Assembly (NCBI GenBank): GCA_964589625.1
Contig: CAZPSH010000003.1
Location: 109,176-173,175, forward strand
Length of the DNA stretch: 64,000 bases
DNA from: JBFLVU01 sp964589625
Lineage (GTDB): Bacteria; Acidobacteriota; UBA4820; DSQY01
Reading direction: 5' to 3'
Shown here: in pieces, positions 9,126-16,996 of the stretch
How positions within the stretch are numbered: position 1 is the stretch's first letter
Layout: the number at the start of each line of letters is the position of its first letter
Notes under the pieces: model-generated
The model's input: the letters and a program-made list of their open reading frames with translations, nothing else
What the model was told of the DNA's origin: nothing
Databases searched by the model: none
Position numbers and translations under genes: made by a program

Positions 9126-10772
9126 CTAAATGCCCATGACCACGGGGATGATGAGAGGGATGCCCGCTTCGTTGCGCTTGAGGACGCGCTTTACGGCGGA
9201 CTTAACCTTGGCCTTGAGGATGGCGTCGTCGCGGATCTCCTCCTGGGACAAGCCGCGGAACAGGCCCGCGATCTCCCTCCGGATCTCGTCCGAGCCCCCG
9301 CTCTCTCCCTCGAGGAAGGAGTAGCCGCGGCTGATGATCTCGGGGTCCGCCTCCATCCGGCAGGTCTGCCGGTTGACCACGACGATGGGGACCACAACGC
9401 CCCCCGTGGAGATGTGGCGGCGGTCGCGGACCACGAGCCGGTCCACGGGGTCCGCCGAGTCTCCGTCGATGAGAACGCTACCCGCCGGGACCTCCTCCCG
9501 GCCCGCGAAGGCGCTCCTTTCGAACTTCAGGGCATCGCCTGTCCCCGCCAGCAGGATCCTGTGGCGTTCGTATCCCATCTCCTCCGCGAGCCTGGCGTTC
9601 CCCTTGAGCTGTCGGAACTCGCCGTGGACGGGGACGTAGTAGGTCGGCCTGACCCAGGAAGCCATGAGCCGGATCTCCTCCTGGGCCGCGTGGCCCGAGA
9701 CGTGGACCCGATCGTCGCGGGACGTGACCACCTCCCCTCCGTTTCGGTAGACCTGGTTCACGACCCTGGCCACTCGCTTCTCGTTTCCCGGGATGATGCG
9801 GGCGGAGAGGATGAGGAGGTCTCCCTCCTCCACGAAGAGGTTCTTGTTCTCGTCGAAGGCGATCCGGCTGAGCGCGGAAAAGGGTTCCGCTTGCGACCCC
9901 GAGGTCAGGACGATGACGCTCTCCCTGGGCAGATCCGGCACGTCCTCCGGAGCCACCAGGACGCCTTCGGGGACCCGGAGATAACCGACGTCCTGGCCCA
10001 CCCGCACGTTCTCCGAGAGGGACCGGCCGAAGAGGGCGACCTTGCGGCCGTACCGGGCCGCGAGATCGAACAGGACCTGGACGCGCATGAGGTTCGTGGA
10101 GAAAAGGGCCACGAAGATCTTGGTCGTCTGGCCCGCAACGTAGCGCTCCAAGGTCTGGCGCACGCGGGTTTCGGAGCCCACCATGCCCTCCACCTCCACG
10201 TTCGTGCTGTCGATCAGCATCGCCGTGACGCCGGCCCGGCCGGCTTCCTGGAAGCGGTGGTAGTGGGTGAGCCGGCCATCAATGGGGGCCTGGTCGAACT
10301 TGAAGTCGCCCGTGTGAACGAGCGTGGCGTCGGGAGTGCGGATCAGGAGGGAGACGGCATCGGGCACCGAATGGGTGACGGGGATCCCTTCGAAGCGAAA
10401 GGGCCCCGCCGAAAGCTCCTTTCCCGGTTCGAGGAGGGTGACCCGGGGGGCTTCGGCTCCAAGTTCGCGGATCTTTCTCCCCGCGAGTCCGAGGGTGATC
10501 GCCGTTCCGAAGAGAGGCGCAGGGCAGACCCGGAGGAGGAAGCCCGCGGCGCCGATGTGGTCCTCGTGTCCGTGGGTGAGCACGATGCCGCGCAGGCGCT
10601 CCGCCCGGTCCGCGATATACGTGAAATCGGGTATGACGAGGTCCACGCCGGGGAAGTCGGACTCGGGGAACTGGCTCCCGCAGTCCACCACCAGAAGGTC
10701 CCCGTCTTGGTCGAGGACCGTTAGGTTCTTTCCGAAGTCCCCGAGTCCGCCGAGAAACGCGATCTTGAGCAT
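9126..10772 (-). CDS. rnj: Ribonuclease J
   Basis: 548 residues. RNase J is a 5'-to-3' exonuclease and endonuclease acting in RNA maturation and decay. The metallo-beta-lactamase motif LTHGHEDHIGA (His67-Gly-His69-Glu-Asp71-His72) follows the usual N-terminus MLKIAFLGGLGDFGKNLTVL. The beta-CASP region carries DSTNVE and VHVSGHAAQEE, and a C-terminal domain completes the family length. The frame is open for another 264 bases upstream, but homology begins at this ATG, which lies two bases after the DUF4388 stop (TGACCATG), so the two are translationally coupled. Confidence 0.95.
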   Translation of the reverse strand: MLKIAFLGGLGDFGKNLTVLDQDGDLLVVDCGSQFPESDFPGVDLVIPDFTYIADRAERLRGIVLTHGHEDHIGAAGFLLRVCPAPLFGTAITLGLAGRKIRELGAEAPRVTLLEPGKELSAGPFRFEGIPVTHSVPDAVSLLIRTPDATLVHTGDFKFDQAPIDGRLTHYHRFQEAGRAGVTAMLIDSTNVEVEGMVGSETRVRQTLERYVAGQTTKIFVALFSTNLMRVQVLFDLAARYGRKVALFGRSLSENVRVGQDVGYLRVPEGVLVAPEDVPDLPRESVIVLTSGSQAEPFSALSRIAFDENKNLFVEEGDLLILSARIIPGNEKRVARVVNQVYRNGGEVVTSRDDRVHVSGHAAQEEIRLMASWVRPTYYVPVHGEFRQLKGNARLAEEMGYERHRILLAGTGDALKFERSAFAGREEVPAGSVLIDGDSADPVDRLVVRDRRHISTGGVVVPIVVVNRQTCRMEADPEIISRGYSFLEGESGGSDEIRREIAGLFRGLSQEEIRDDAILKAKVKSAVKRVLKRNEAGIPLIIPVVMGI

Positions 10773-10774
10773 GG

Positions 10775-11533
10775 TCAGGGGACCCTCTGGGGAGGGGAGA
10801 CGGTGACCTTGATCACCGACTCCCGCCGGCGGATGAGTCCGAGTATGTAGAGCGCGTAAAGGATCTTGGCCGTCGTGCCGGAGTCCGAGGCGGCGGACCG
10901 GATTACGTCGAGAAGCGTGCGCTGGCCGTCCACGAGACGGAAAACGTGGCGGTCCTCGGCCGTGAGCGGGAGGCTCGGGAGCAGAAGGAGGGCGTTGTCG
11001 CTGGTCTCGAACACGTCCTCCTTCCGGCCCAGCCATTTCACCACCCGCTTTGGGTCCGTGATGCCCTTGATCCCGCGGAGGATGGCGGCCCGCGTGTCGA
11101 GGCTCAATTTGATGACCTCGTCATCCTTGAACTTGCCGACTTTGAAGGTGACTTCGCCCTCCACCCAGTCGAACAGCGACCAAACGATGGCCATGACTTG
11201 TTCCTTCACGGTCTCGAAGAGGTCCTGGGGCGTCAGGATCCCCGCTTCCACGAGCACCGTCCCCTGACGCTTGCCCGTCACGCGCATGCGCTCCACCGAA
11301 AGGTCGTACTGCGCCTGCGTGATCCGTGCCCGGTCCAGGAGGAACTCCCCCAGGCGGTCTGGGCTATAGGACGACGTGGCGAAGATGATCTCTCCTCCGG
11401 AAATGAAGATCTGCTTGCTGCCGTCGTCCCGGCTCACCTTGAGGACGCCGGGCACTTTGTAGTAGTGGATCTTCTGCAGGACCTCGGGCAGGGGATTGTC
11501 CGCCAGCGGTCCCTGGAAGATGAACTCGGCCAT
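10775..11533 (-). CDS. DUF4388 (PATAN-like) domain protein
   Basis: 252 residues, soluble. The N-terminal 100 residues (MAEFIFQGPLADNPLPEVLQ, then KVPGVLKV and IFISGGEIIFATS) are a DUF4388 domain, found in bacterial signalling and gliding-related proteins, especially in Myxococcota and Acidobacteriota. The rest is helical, resembling the C-terminal segments usually attached to DUF4388. It is the first gene of the RNase J-UppP-MFS run. A role linking RNA decay to surface behaviour would be guesswork. Confidence 0.8.
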   Translation of the reverse strand: MAEFIFQGPLADNPLPEVLQKIHYYKVPGVLKVSRDDGSKQIFISGGEIIFATSSYSPDRLGEFLLDRARITQAQYDLSVERMRVTGKRQGTVLVEAGILTPQDLFETVKEQVMAIVWSLFDWVEGEVTFKVGKFKDDEVIKLSLDTRAAILRGIKGITDPKRVVKWLGRKEDVFETSDNALLLLPSLPLTAEDRHVFRLVDGQRTLLDVIRSAASDSGTTAKILYALYILGLIRRRESVIKVTVSPPQRVP

Positions 11534-11553
11534 GCGTCTCCCTTCAAACCCTT

Positions 11554-11582
11554 AGTATACCTTGGAGTACGTGAAGCTTCAA
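11554..11582 (-). promoter_or_regulatory. Promoter for the DUF4388-RNase J operon
   Basis: On the minus strand TTGAAG (11577-11582) and TATACT (11554-11559) are separated by exactly 17 bases, 20 bases before the DUF4388 start. This is a good sigma70-type match in a GC-rich background. Confidence 0.6.
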
Positions 11583-11717
11583 TACGCGTTTTGAGAAGGG
11601 CGGCCGTCCGCGGGAAGGAACCTTCCGCGACGGGGAAGGGGAGAGACGCGTCACGCCGGAAGAGCCGGCTCGACGGGTCCGGGCGGATGCACTACACTGA
11701 AACGGGAGGCTGTTTCC

Positions 11718-11897
11718 ATGCCCATTGACAAGGACTTTCTAGAAATCCTCGCCTGTCCGATCTGCAAGGCGCCCTTCGAATATCGCGAAAAGGGCGGGAA
11801 GGAGCAGCTCGTCTGCACGGAGTGCAGAAGGGTCTATCCCATCGAAGAGGGGATTCCCATCCTCCTGCCGGATTCGGGGGTCCTGGAAGAGGGCTGA
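11718..11897 (+). CDS. Trm112/UPF0434-family small zinc-ribbon protein
   Basis: A 59-residue protein starting MPIDKDFLEILACPICK. Four cysteines (13, 16, 33, 36) form two C-x-x-C pairs, followed by YPIEEGIPILLPD, the Trm112/YcaR pattern. Homologues bind zinc; eukaryotic Trm112 activates methyltransferases, while the bacterial role is little known. GGGAGG (11704-11709) lies 8 bases before the ATG. It stands alone between the DUF4388 promoter and the convergent msrA gene. Confidence 0.88.
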   Translation: MPIDKDFLEILACPICKAPFEYREKGGKEQLVCTECRRVYPIEEGIPILLPDSGVLEEG

Positions 11898-11963
11898 GCG
11901 GCGCGAGGAACCCATGGCCCTGGCTCCCCTTCGGACTCCAACCTGGATCCGTGCCCCCGGGTG

Positions 11964-12626
11964 CTACCGCCCCCCGCCTTCACCGGTCTCGGCGAGCTTG
12001 TCCTTAAAGAGCTTCTGTAGCTTCGCCAGTTTGGGAGAGATGACCATCTGGCAGTAGGGCTGGAAGGGATTCTGCCTGTAGTAGTCCTGGTGGTAAGCCT
12101 CGGCGCGGTAAAAGGCTCGGAAGGGGGCCACCTCGGTCACGATGGGTCCGGAGTAGTCCTTTCTCTCCGTCAGGATTCGGATCGCCTCCTCCGCGGCGGA
12201 TTTCTGCGCGGGGTCTCGATAGAAAATCGCGGACCGGTACTGGGTGCCCACGTCCGCCCCCTGCCGGTTGAGGGTCGTAGGGTCGTGAAGGGCGAAAAAA
12301 ACCTCCAGGAGGTCTTTCAGGCGGAGCACGGAGGGGTCAAAGGTGATCTGGACCGCCTCCGCGTGTCCCGTGGAGCCCGAACAAACGTCCTTGTAGGAAG
12401 GGTTTTCCACCTCACCCCCCGAATACCCGGACTCCACCGAGACCACTCCTTTGAGATCCTGAAAGACGGCCTCGATGCACCAGAAACAGCCACCGGCAAG
12501 GGTGACGACTTCGCGGTCCATGGGTGCGCTCCTTGCTCTCCCCGGAACCTGGGCCCACGCCCGGAGGGAAGGGAGGGCGATCATGGCGAAGACGGCGGCA
12601 GCGACGTACATTCTGGACGAACGCAT
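11964..12626 (-). CDS. msrA: Peptide-methionine (S)-S-oxide reductase MsrA, exported form
   Basis: 220 residues. MsrA reduces methionine-S-sulfoxide in oxidised proteins. The catalytic motif AGGCFWCIEAVF has the nucleophile at Cys47, and the resolving Cys sits in the C-terminal YCQMVISPKL. GYSGG, GHAEAVQ and the YHQDY stretch are family-conserved. The ATG at 12626 has GGAGG five bases upstream and yields a signal peptide (RMYVAAAVFAMIALPSLRAWA), so the enzyme should act outside the cytoplasm. It faces the secreted protein gene at 12751 head to head. Confidence 0.93.
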   Translation of the reverse strand: MRSSRMYVAAAVFAMIALPSLRAWAQVPGRARSAPMDREVVTLAGGCFWCIEAVFQDLKGVVSVESGYSGGEVENPSYKDVCSGSTGHAEAVQITFDPSVLRLKDLLEVFFALHDPTTLNRQGADVGTQYRSAIFYRDPAQKSAAEEAIRILTERKDYSGPIVTEVAPFRAFYRAEAYHQDYYRQNPFQPYCQMVISPKLAKLQKLFKDKLAETGEGGGR

Positions 12627-12750
12627 CAGGGCCTCCGGTACCATAACGCTCGGAGGTTCGGGATATTCTTCCCGGAGAGACACGCGGGCCGACCCAGTCG
12701 GTGGCACTCCCTTTTTCGGGCGGGCGTAGGGCAATGCGGAGGAGCGCCCC

Positions 12751-13419
12751 ATGAAGCGGACACTTGCCGTCCTGTTTGCGGTGGGCTTTCTCCTGGCCGC
12801 CGGATCGTCGCCGAAGGCCGCTCAACCCCGGAAGTGGTTCGCGGCGCCGTCCCTCAGGGTGCTCACGGTGATTCCGGGGGCCATGCCCGGCCTCTGGGTG
12901 CACGCCCCAGGCTTCGGATACTCGTGGTTTCCGAACTATCTGGAGGCCGAAATGGCTCCCTGGGACTTGGCGCCCTACGGCTTCGGTAGTTGGTTCTTCA
13001 TGCCGGGCCTGGGATGGGGCTGGGCCGCAGCGGCCACTCCCGCCACGGTGACCCCGTTTGGATGGGGTTTCGACGCGTGGTACGGAGGCTGGTACGGGAT
13101 GACCCCGAACGGAGTCTGGGCGGGCATTCCCGAATTCCGGGCCTTCGTCCGATACGCGCCTCCTCTCCCGCGGAGGGTCCCGGTCGTGATGCCCGGGCGG
13201 AGGGGCGGGGAGCCCCGTCCACCTGGCCCAGTCCTTCGCGCGGGGAACCACGGTCCCGACCGACACCCGGATAGGGTCAGGGGACGTGGGATGAGACCGG
13301 GCGGCAAGCCCGCAGGGGGAACCGCAAGGGAGCCCAAGGGCAAACCCTCTCCTGGGGGGATGGCCGTCACGGCGGGGGCGGGCCCTCGTCCTGCGCCACC
13401 GGTCCGCCGCAGGAAGTGA
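12751..13419 (+). CDS. Secreted Trp/Gly/Pro-rich protein of unknown function
   Basis: 222 residues. A signal peptide (about 1-24, ending PKAAQP) precedes a region rich in Trp, Gly, Tyr and Phe (PGFGYSWFP, YGFGSWFFMPGLGWGW, FDAWYGGWYGM), vaguely like the aromatic repeats of DUF6600-type surface proteins. The last 80 residues are Pro/Gly/Arg-rich, low in complexity and strongly basic. I do not recognise the family. Probably periplasmic or outer-surface. Confidence 0.6.
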   Translation: MKRTLAVLFAVGFLLAAGSSPKAAQPRKWFAAPSLRVLTVIPGAMPGLWVHAPGFGYSWFPNYLEAEMAPWDLAPYGFGSWFFMPGLGWGWAAAATPATVTPFGWGFDAWYGGWYGMTPNGVWAGIPEFRAFVRYAPPLPRRVPVVMPGRRGGEPRPPGPVLRAGNHGPDRHPDRVRGRGMRPGGKPAGGTAREPKGKPSPGGMAVTAGAGPRPAPPVRRRK

Positions 13420-13458
13420 GAGGGACGGCCTCCGGCCTTTGAAGACGCCCATACAGGA

Positions 13459-13486
13459 AGGGCCCGTCCGATGAAGGACGGGCCCT
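13459..13486. terminator. Bidirectional hairpin between convergent genes
   Basis: A perfect 11-bp inverted repeat (AGGGCCCGTCC/GGACGGGCCCT) with a 6-base loop lies between the convergent secreted-protein and nrdJ genes. There is no T-run on either side, so its efficiency as an intrinsic terminator is uncertain. Confidence 0.6.
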
Positions 13487-13507
13487 CTCGGTTCGAAGGG
13501 CGCCCGG

Positions 13508-16500
13508 TCAAGAGCAGCCGAGGCTGTTCCCGCAGTTCAGGCACTTGTAGCAGGAGCCGTTGCGGACGGTAATGTGGCCGCAGATGTTGCAGAAAGGGGC
13601 GTCGCCCATCATGCTGGAAAGGTGGGAGGACAGGGCGCCCCCCGAAGCCTTGTAGACCGGGACCTGGGGCGCGGGCGCCTTGAGGGTTTTCTCGGCGGCC
13701 TGGACCTCCTGGTTGCTGGCCGTCGGGGAGGCGAGCGTCTTTTCCGCCTCGATCTTCTCCAGCTCCTCGGGCTTTACCTGAACAAAGTCCGTCCGGCCAA
13801 GGTACTCCATGCCGAGCACCCGGAAGAGGTAGTCGATGACGGAGGTGGCGTATTTGATGTTGGGGTGGTCACTCACGGGGCCCTGGGGCTCGAAGCGCGT
13901 GAACGTGAAGCAGTCCACGTACTCCTCCAAGGGCACGCCGTACTGCAGGCCCAGGGACACGGCGATGGCGAAGCAGTTCATGAGGGACCGGAAGGCGGCG
14001 CCCTCCTTGTGCATGTCGATGAAGAGCTCTCCGAGGCGGCCGTCCTCGTATTCGCCCGTCCGGAGGTAGACCTTCTGGCCTCCGACGCGGGCCTCCTGGG
14101 TGAATCCGTGGCGCTTCTTGGGCAGACGCTTACGCTGGAGGGGCGTCCACCTCAGATCCGCGGTGGTGGCGGGGGCGGCCGGCTCGGCGGCGGCGCTTTT
14201 CTGGGTGGAGCCGTCCGAGAGGGGCTGGGTCACCTTGGAGCCGTCCCTGTAGACCGCCAGGGCCTTCAATCCGCGCTTCCAGGCCTCGACGTAGATTCGC
14301 TCGATCTCCTCAGGGGTGATGGAAGCCGGGAGGTTGACGGTCTTGCTGATGGCGCCGGAAATGAAGGGCTGGGCGGCGGCCATCATCTTCACGTGCCCCA
14401 GGGGGGCGATGAAGCGTCGGCCGAGCTTTCCGCAGCGGTTGGCGCAATCGAAAACGGGGAGGTGCTCGTCTTTGAGGTACGGGGCGCCCTCGATCGTCAT
14501 GTGGCCGCAGGAAACCAGCGAGGCCTCGTCGATCTGGGCCTGGGTGAAACCCAGCGCGGCCAGGAGGTTGAACGAGGGCTTCCGGGCCTCCTCCAGGGAG
14601 AAGCCGAGTCGCTTGACCGCCTCCTCGCCAAGGACGTGAACGGAAAAGGCCTGAGGCAGATCCATGATCCTCGGGATCTGGCTCTCGACCCGGGCCGTCT
14701 CCTCCTCCGTGAGGCCCTTGGCCTGCAGGGACGCGGGATGAATGTGCGGGGTCCCCTCGAGGCGCCCCGTCCCCAGGATGTAGGTCAGGATCTCCTGGAC
14801 CTGTGCGGGGGGGTATCCCAGCGCGTCGAGGGCCCTCTCCACGGACTGGTTGACGATCTTGAAGTACCCCCCGCCCGCCAGCTTCTTGAACTTGACCAGG
14901 GAGAAATCCGGTTCGATGCCCGTGGTGTCGCAATCCATGAGGAGGCCGATGGTGCCCGTGGGGGCCAGGACGGTGGCCTGGGCGTTCCGGAAGCCGTGCT
15001 GCCGGCCGAAGACGAGGGCGTCGTCCCAGACCTGCCGGCTGGCCAGGGCAAGGGGCTCGGGAAGAAGGTCCGTCTCCAGCTTGAGGCTCGCGTCCCGGTG
15101 CATGTTGATGACTTCCAGCATGGGCTCGCGGTTGGGGCCGTATCCCGGGAAGGGCCCTTTGCGCCGGGCGAGCAGCGCCGACACGGAGTAGGCCTGGCCC
15201 GTCATGAGGCTCGTAATGGCCCCACACCATGCGAAGCCCTTGGGGCTGTCGTAGGGGATCCCCTTGACCATCAGCAGCGTGCCCAGGTTGGCGTACCCGA
15301 GGCCCAAGGGCCGGTAGTCGTGGCTGTTTTGGGCGATCAGGTCCGTTGGGTAGGAGGAGAGATCCACCAGGATCTCCTGGGCGGTGATGAAAATCCCCAC
15401 GGCGTGCTTGAAACCCTCCACGTCGAAGGCGCCGTCCTCGGACAGGAATTTCATGAGGTTAAGGCTCGCTAGGTTGCAGGCCGAATCGTCGAGGAACATG
15501 TACTCGGAGCAGGGGTTGCTGGCGCGGATGCGGTCCGTCGCCTTGCACGTGTGCCACCGGTTGATGGTGGAATCGAACTGCAGACCCGGGTCGCCGCACT
15601 CCCAGGCGGCCTCGGCCACCTGCCTCATGATGTGCCGCGCCTTGTGGGAGTGGGCCTTCTGGTCGGCGGTGCGGTAAGTGGTCGTCCAATCCCCGTCCTT
15701 TTCGTAGGCCTCCATGAAGGCGTCGGTGGCGCGAACCGAGTTGTTGGCGTTCTGCCCCGCCACCGTGTGGACGGCGTCCTCGATATCCACCCCCAGTTCG
15801 GCGAGCTTCCGGGCCTTGGCCTCCTCGCGGCGCTTCCAGTTGATGAAATCCAGGATCTCGGGGTGGTCCATATCCAGGATGACCATCTTGGCCGCCCTGC
15901 GGGTGGTCCCCCCGGATTTCGTGGCGCCCGCGGCGCGGTCGAGGACCTCGAGGAAGGACATGAGCCCGGAGGAGGTCCCTCCGCCGGACAGCTTCTCCTC
16001 CCGGGAACGGAGCCGGGAAAAGTTGGAACCGGTGCCCGACCCGTACTTGAAGAGGCGCGCCTCGTTCTTCACGAGCTGGAAGATGCTCATGAGGTCGTCG
16101 TCCACGCTCTGGATGAAGCAGGCCGAGCACTGAGGATGCTGGTAGGCGTTGGCGGTCTCCTCCACCTGCCCCGTGTCCGGGTTCCAGAAGTAGGATCCGC
16201 CGGACCCCTCGATCCCGTACTCGTGCCACAGGCCGAGGTTGAACCAGACGGGCGAGTTGAACGCGCCCTTCTGGGTAACGAGGAGGTGGCTCAACTCCGC
16301 TTCGAAGGTGTCTCCCTCCTCCCGGCTCTCGAAGTAGCCGCCCAGGCGGTCCCCCTCCGCCCGGAGGGTGTGGGCGATCCGGCGGACCACTTGTCGGACC
16401 GAAGTTTCATGGCCCGCGCCGGGGACGCCCGCCTTTCGGAAATACTTGCTGATGAGGATGTCCGAGGCGAGCTGGGACCAGTCCTCGGGCACTTCGGCGT

Positions 16501-16759
16501 TCTCCATGGCGAAAACCACCGAACCGTCCACGTTGACGATCTTGGAGGTACGGCGGCTGTACCGGACCTCGTCCATCGGGTCCACCTCGGGCCGGGTGAA
16601 GTGGCGCCTCATGCGAAACGGCAGCAGGGCCTCCACGCTTAACCCCGGAGCGGCTCCGGGCCCTTCGGCCTGGGGCGGGCCGGCGGCGGCCTCGCCCGAG
16701 GGGTTCTTGCGATGGGAGGTCGGGCCGTGGGGGTTTGCCGCGTTCTTTGTCGAGTCCAT
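13508..16759 (-). CDS. nrdJ: Vitamin B12-dependent (class II) ribonucleotide reductase
   Basis: 1083 residues. It reduces ribonucleotides to deoxyribonucleotides using adenosylcobalamin and does not need oxygen. The reductase core holds NPCSEYMFLDDSACNLASLN and GQNANNSVRATDAFM. A TSCPD domain follows (about residues 855-960, with LRTGEYEDGRLGELFIDMHK), then a C-terminal zinc ribbon (CNICGHITVRNGSCYKCLNC) ending in CS that likely shuttles electrons. The ATG at 16759 is preferred over one 17 codons upstream because of the GGAG before it and the absence of family similarity upstream. Its promoter and NrdR-like boxes are listed separately. Confidence 0.96.
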   Translation of the reverse strand: MDSTKNAANPHGPTSHRKNPSGEAAAGPPQAEGPGAAPGLSVEALLPFRMRRHFTRPEVDPMDEVRYSRRTSKIVNVDGSVVFAMENAEVPEDWSQLASDILISKYFRKAGVPGAGHETSVRQVVRRIAHTLRAEGDRLGGYFESREEGDTFEAELSHLLVTQKGAFNSPVWFNLGLWHEYGIEGSGGSYFWNPDTGQVEETANAYQHPQCSACFIQSVDDDLMSIFQLVKNEARLFKYGSGTGSNFSRLRSREEKLSGGGTSSGLMSFLEVLDRAAGATKSGGTTRRAAKMVILDMDHPEILDFINWKRREEAKARKLAELGVDIEDAVHTVAGQNANNSVRATDAFMEAYEKDGDWTTTYRTADQKAHSHKARHIMRQVAEAAWECGDPGLQFDSTINRWHTCKATDRIRASNPCSEYMFLDDSACNLASLNLMKFLSEDGAFDVEGFKHAVGIFITAQEILVDLSSYPTDLIAQNSHDYRPLGLGYANLGTLLMVKGIPYDSPKGFAWCGAITSLMTGQAYSVSALLARRKGPFPGYGPNREPMLEVINMHRDASLKLETDLLPEPLALASRQVWDDALVFGRQHGFRNAQATVLAPTGTIGLLMDCDTTGIEPDFSLVKFKKLAGGGYFKIVNQSVERALDALGYPPAQVQEILTYILGTGRLEGTPHIHPASLQAKGLTEEETARVESQIPRIMDLPQAFSVHVLGEEAVKRLGFSLEEARKPSFNLLAALGFTQAQIDEASLVSCGHMTIEGAPYLKDEHLPVFDCANRCGKLGRRFIAPLGHVKMMAAAQPFISGAISKTVNLPASITPEEIERIYVEAWKRGLKALAVYRDGSKVTQPLSDGSTQKSAAAEPAAPATTADLRWTPLQRKRLPKKRHGFTQEARVGGQKVYLRTGEYEDGRLGELFIDMHKEGAAFRSLMNCFAIAVSLGLQYGVPLEEYVDCFTFTRFEPQGPVSDHPNIKYATSVIDYLFRVLGMEYLGRTDFVQVKPEELEKIEAEKTLASPTASNQEVQAAEKTLKAPAPQVPVYKASGGALSSHLSSMMGDAPFCNICGHITVRNGSCYKCLNCGNSLGCS

Positions 16760-16837
16760 TTTTCCGTTCTCCTCGTCCGCCGAAGGGGGCCCGCCCCTAA
16801 GGTCCAGCAATCGAAGGGGTTATTCGACGCCGAATAC

Positions 16838-16851
16838 CCCAATATGTTCAG
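16838..16851 (-). promoter_or_regulatory. NrdR-like box 1 (downstream box)
   Basis: CCCAATATGTTCAG resembles the NrdR box consensus (acaCwAtATaTwGtgt) and starts 31 bases from the second box. That is about three helical turns, the spacing known for paired NrdR boxes. It lies just downstream of the -10 of the nrdJ promoter. Confidence 0.6.
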
Positions 16852-16861
16852 GCGCGGCCAA

Positions 16862-16890
16862 AATATAGCGCAACATGTTGTGGCTGTCAA
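16862..16890 (-). promoter_or_regulatory. nrdJ promoter
   Basis: Minus-strand TTGACA (16885-16890) and TATATT (16862-16867) are separated by exactly 17 bases, a near-consensus sigma70 promoter. The predicted leader to the nrdJ ATG is about 95 bases. No B12-box or cobalamin riboswitch was seen in it. Confidence 0.75.
16869..16882 (-). promoter_or_regulatory. NrdR-like box 2 (promoter spacer)
   Basis: CGCAACATGTTGTG, with the palindrome CAACATGTTG, lies entirely within the spacer between -35 and -10. Binding here would block RNA polymerase, consistent with ATP/dATP-responsive NrdR repression of nrd genes. The NrdR gene itself is not in the window. Confidence 0.65.
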
Positions 16891-16996
16891 GGGGCGATGG
16901 GCCGCAAATGCAGGCCCCATCCAAGTCTCGGACCGAAAGGAAACCCGAAACTCCCTAAAAATGAAAGGAGAAGGGGCAGGGCGCCTGTGAAAAACT

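Noticed and set aside
9126..11036. Upstream extension of RNase J by 88 residues
   Set aside because: The extra frame lies inside the DUF4388 gene, has biased composition, and homology begins at the ATG at 10772.
16760..16861. Adenosylcobalamin riboswitch before the B12-dependent reductase
   Set aside because: The leader is only about 95 bases and no B12-box-like sequence is visible; the NrdR-like boxes explain regulation better.
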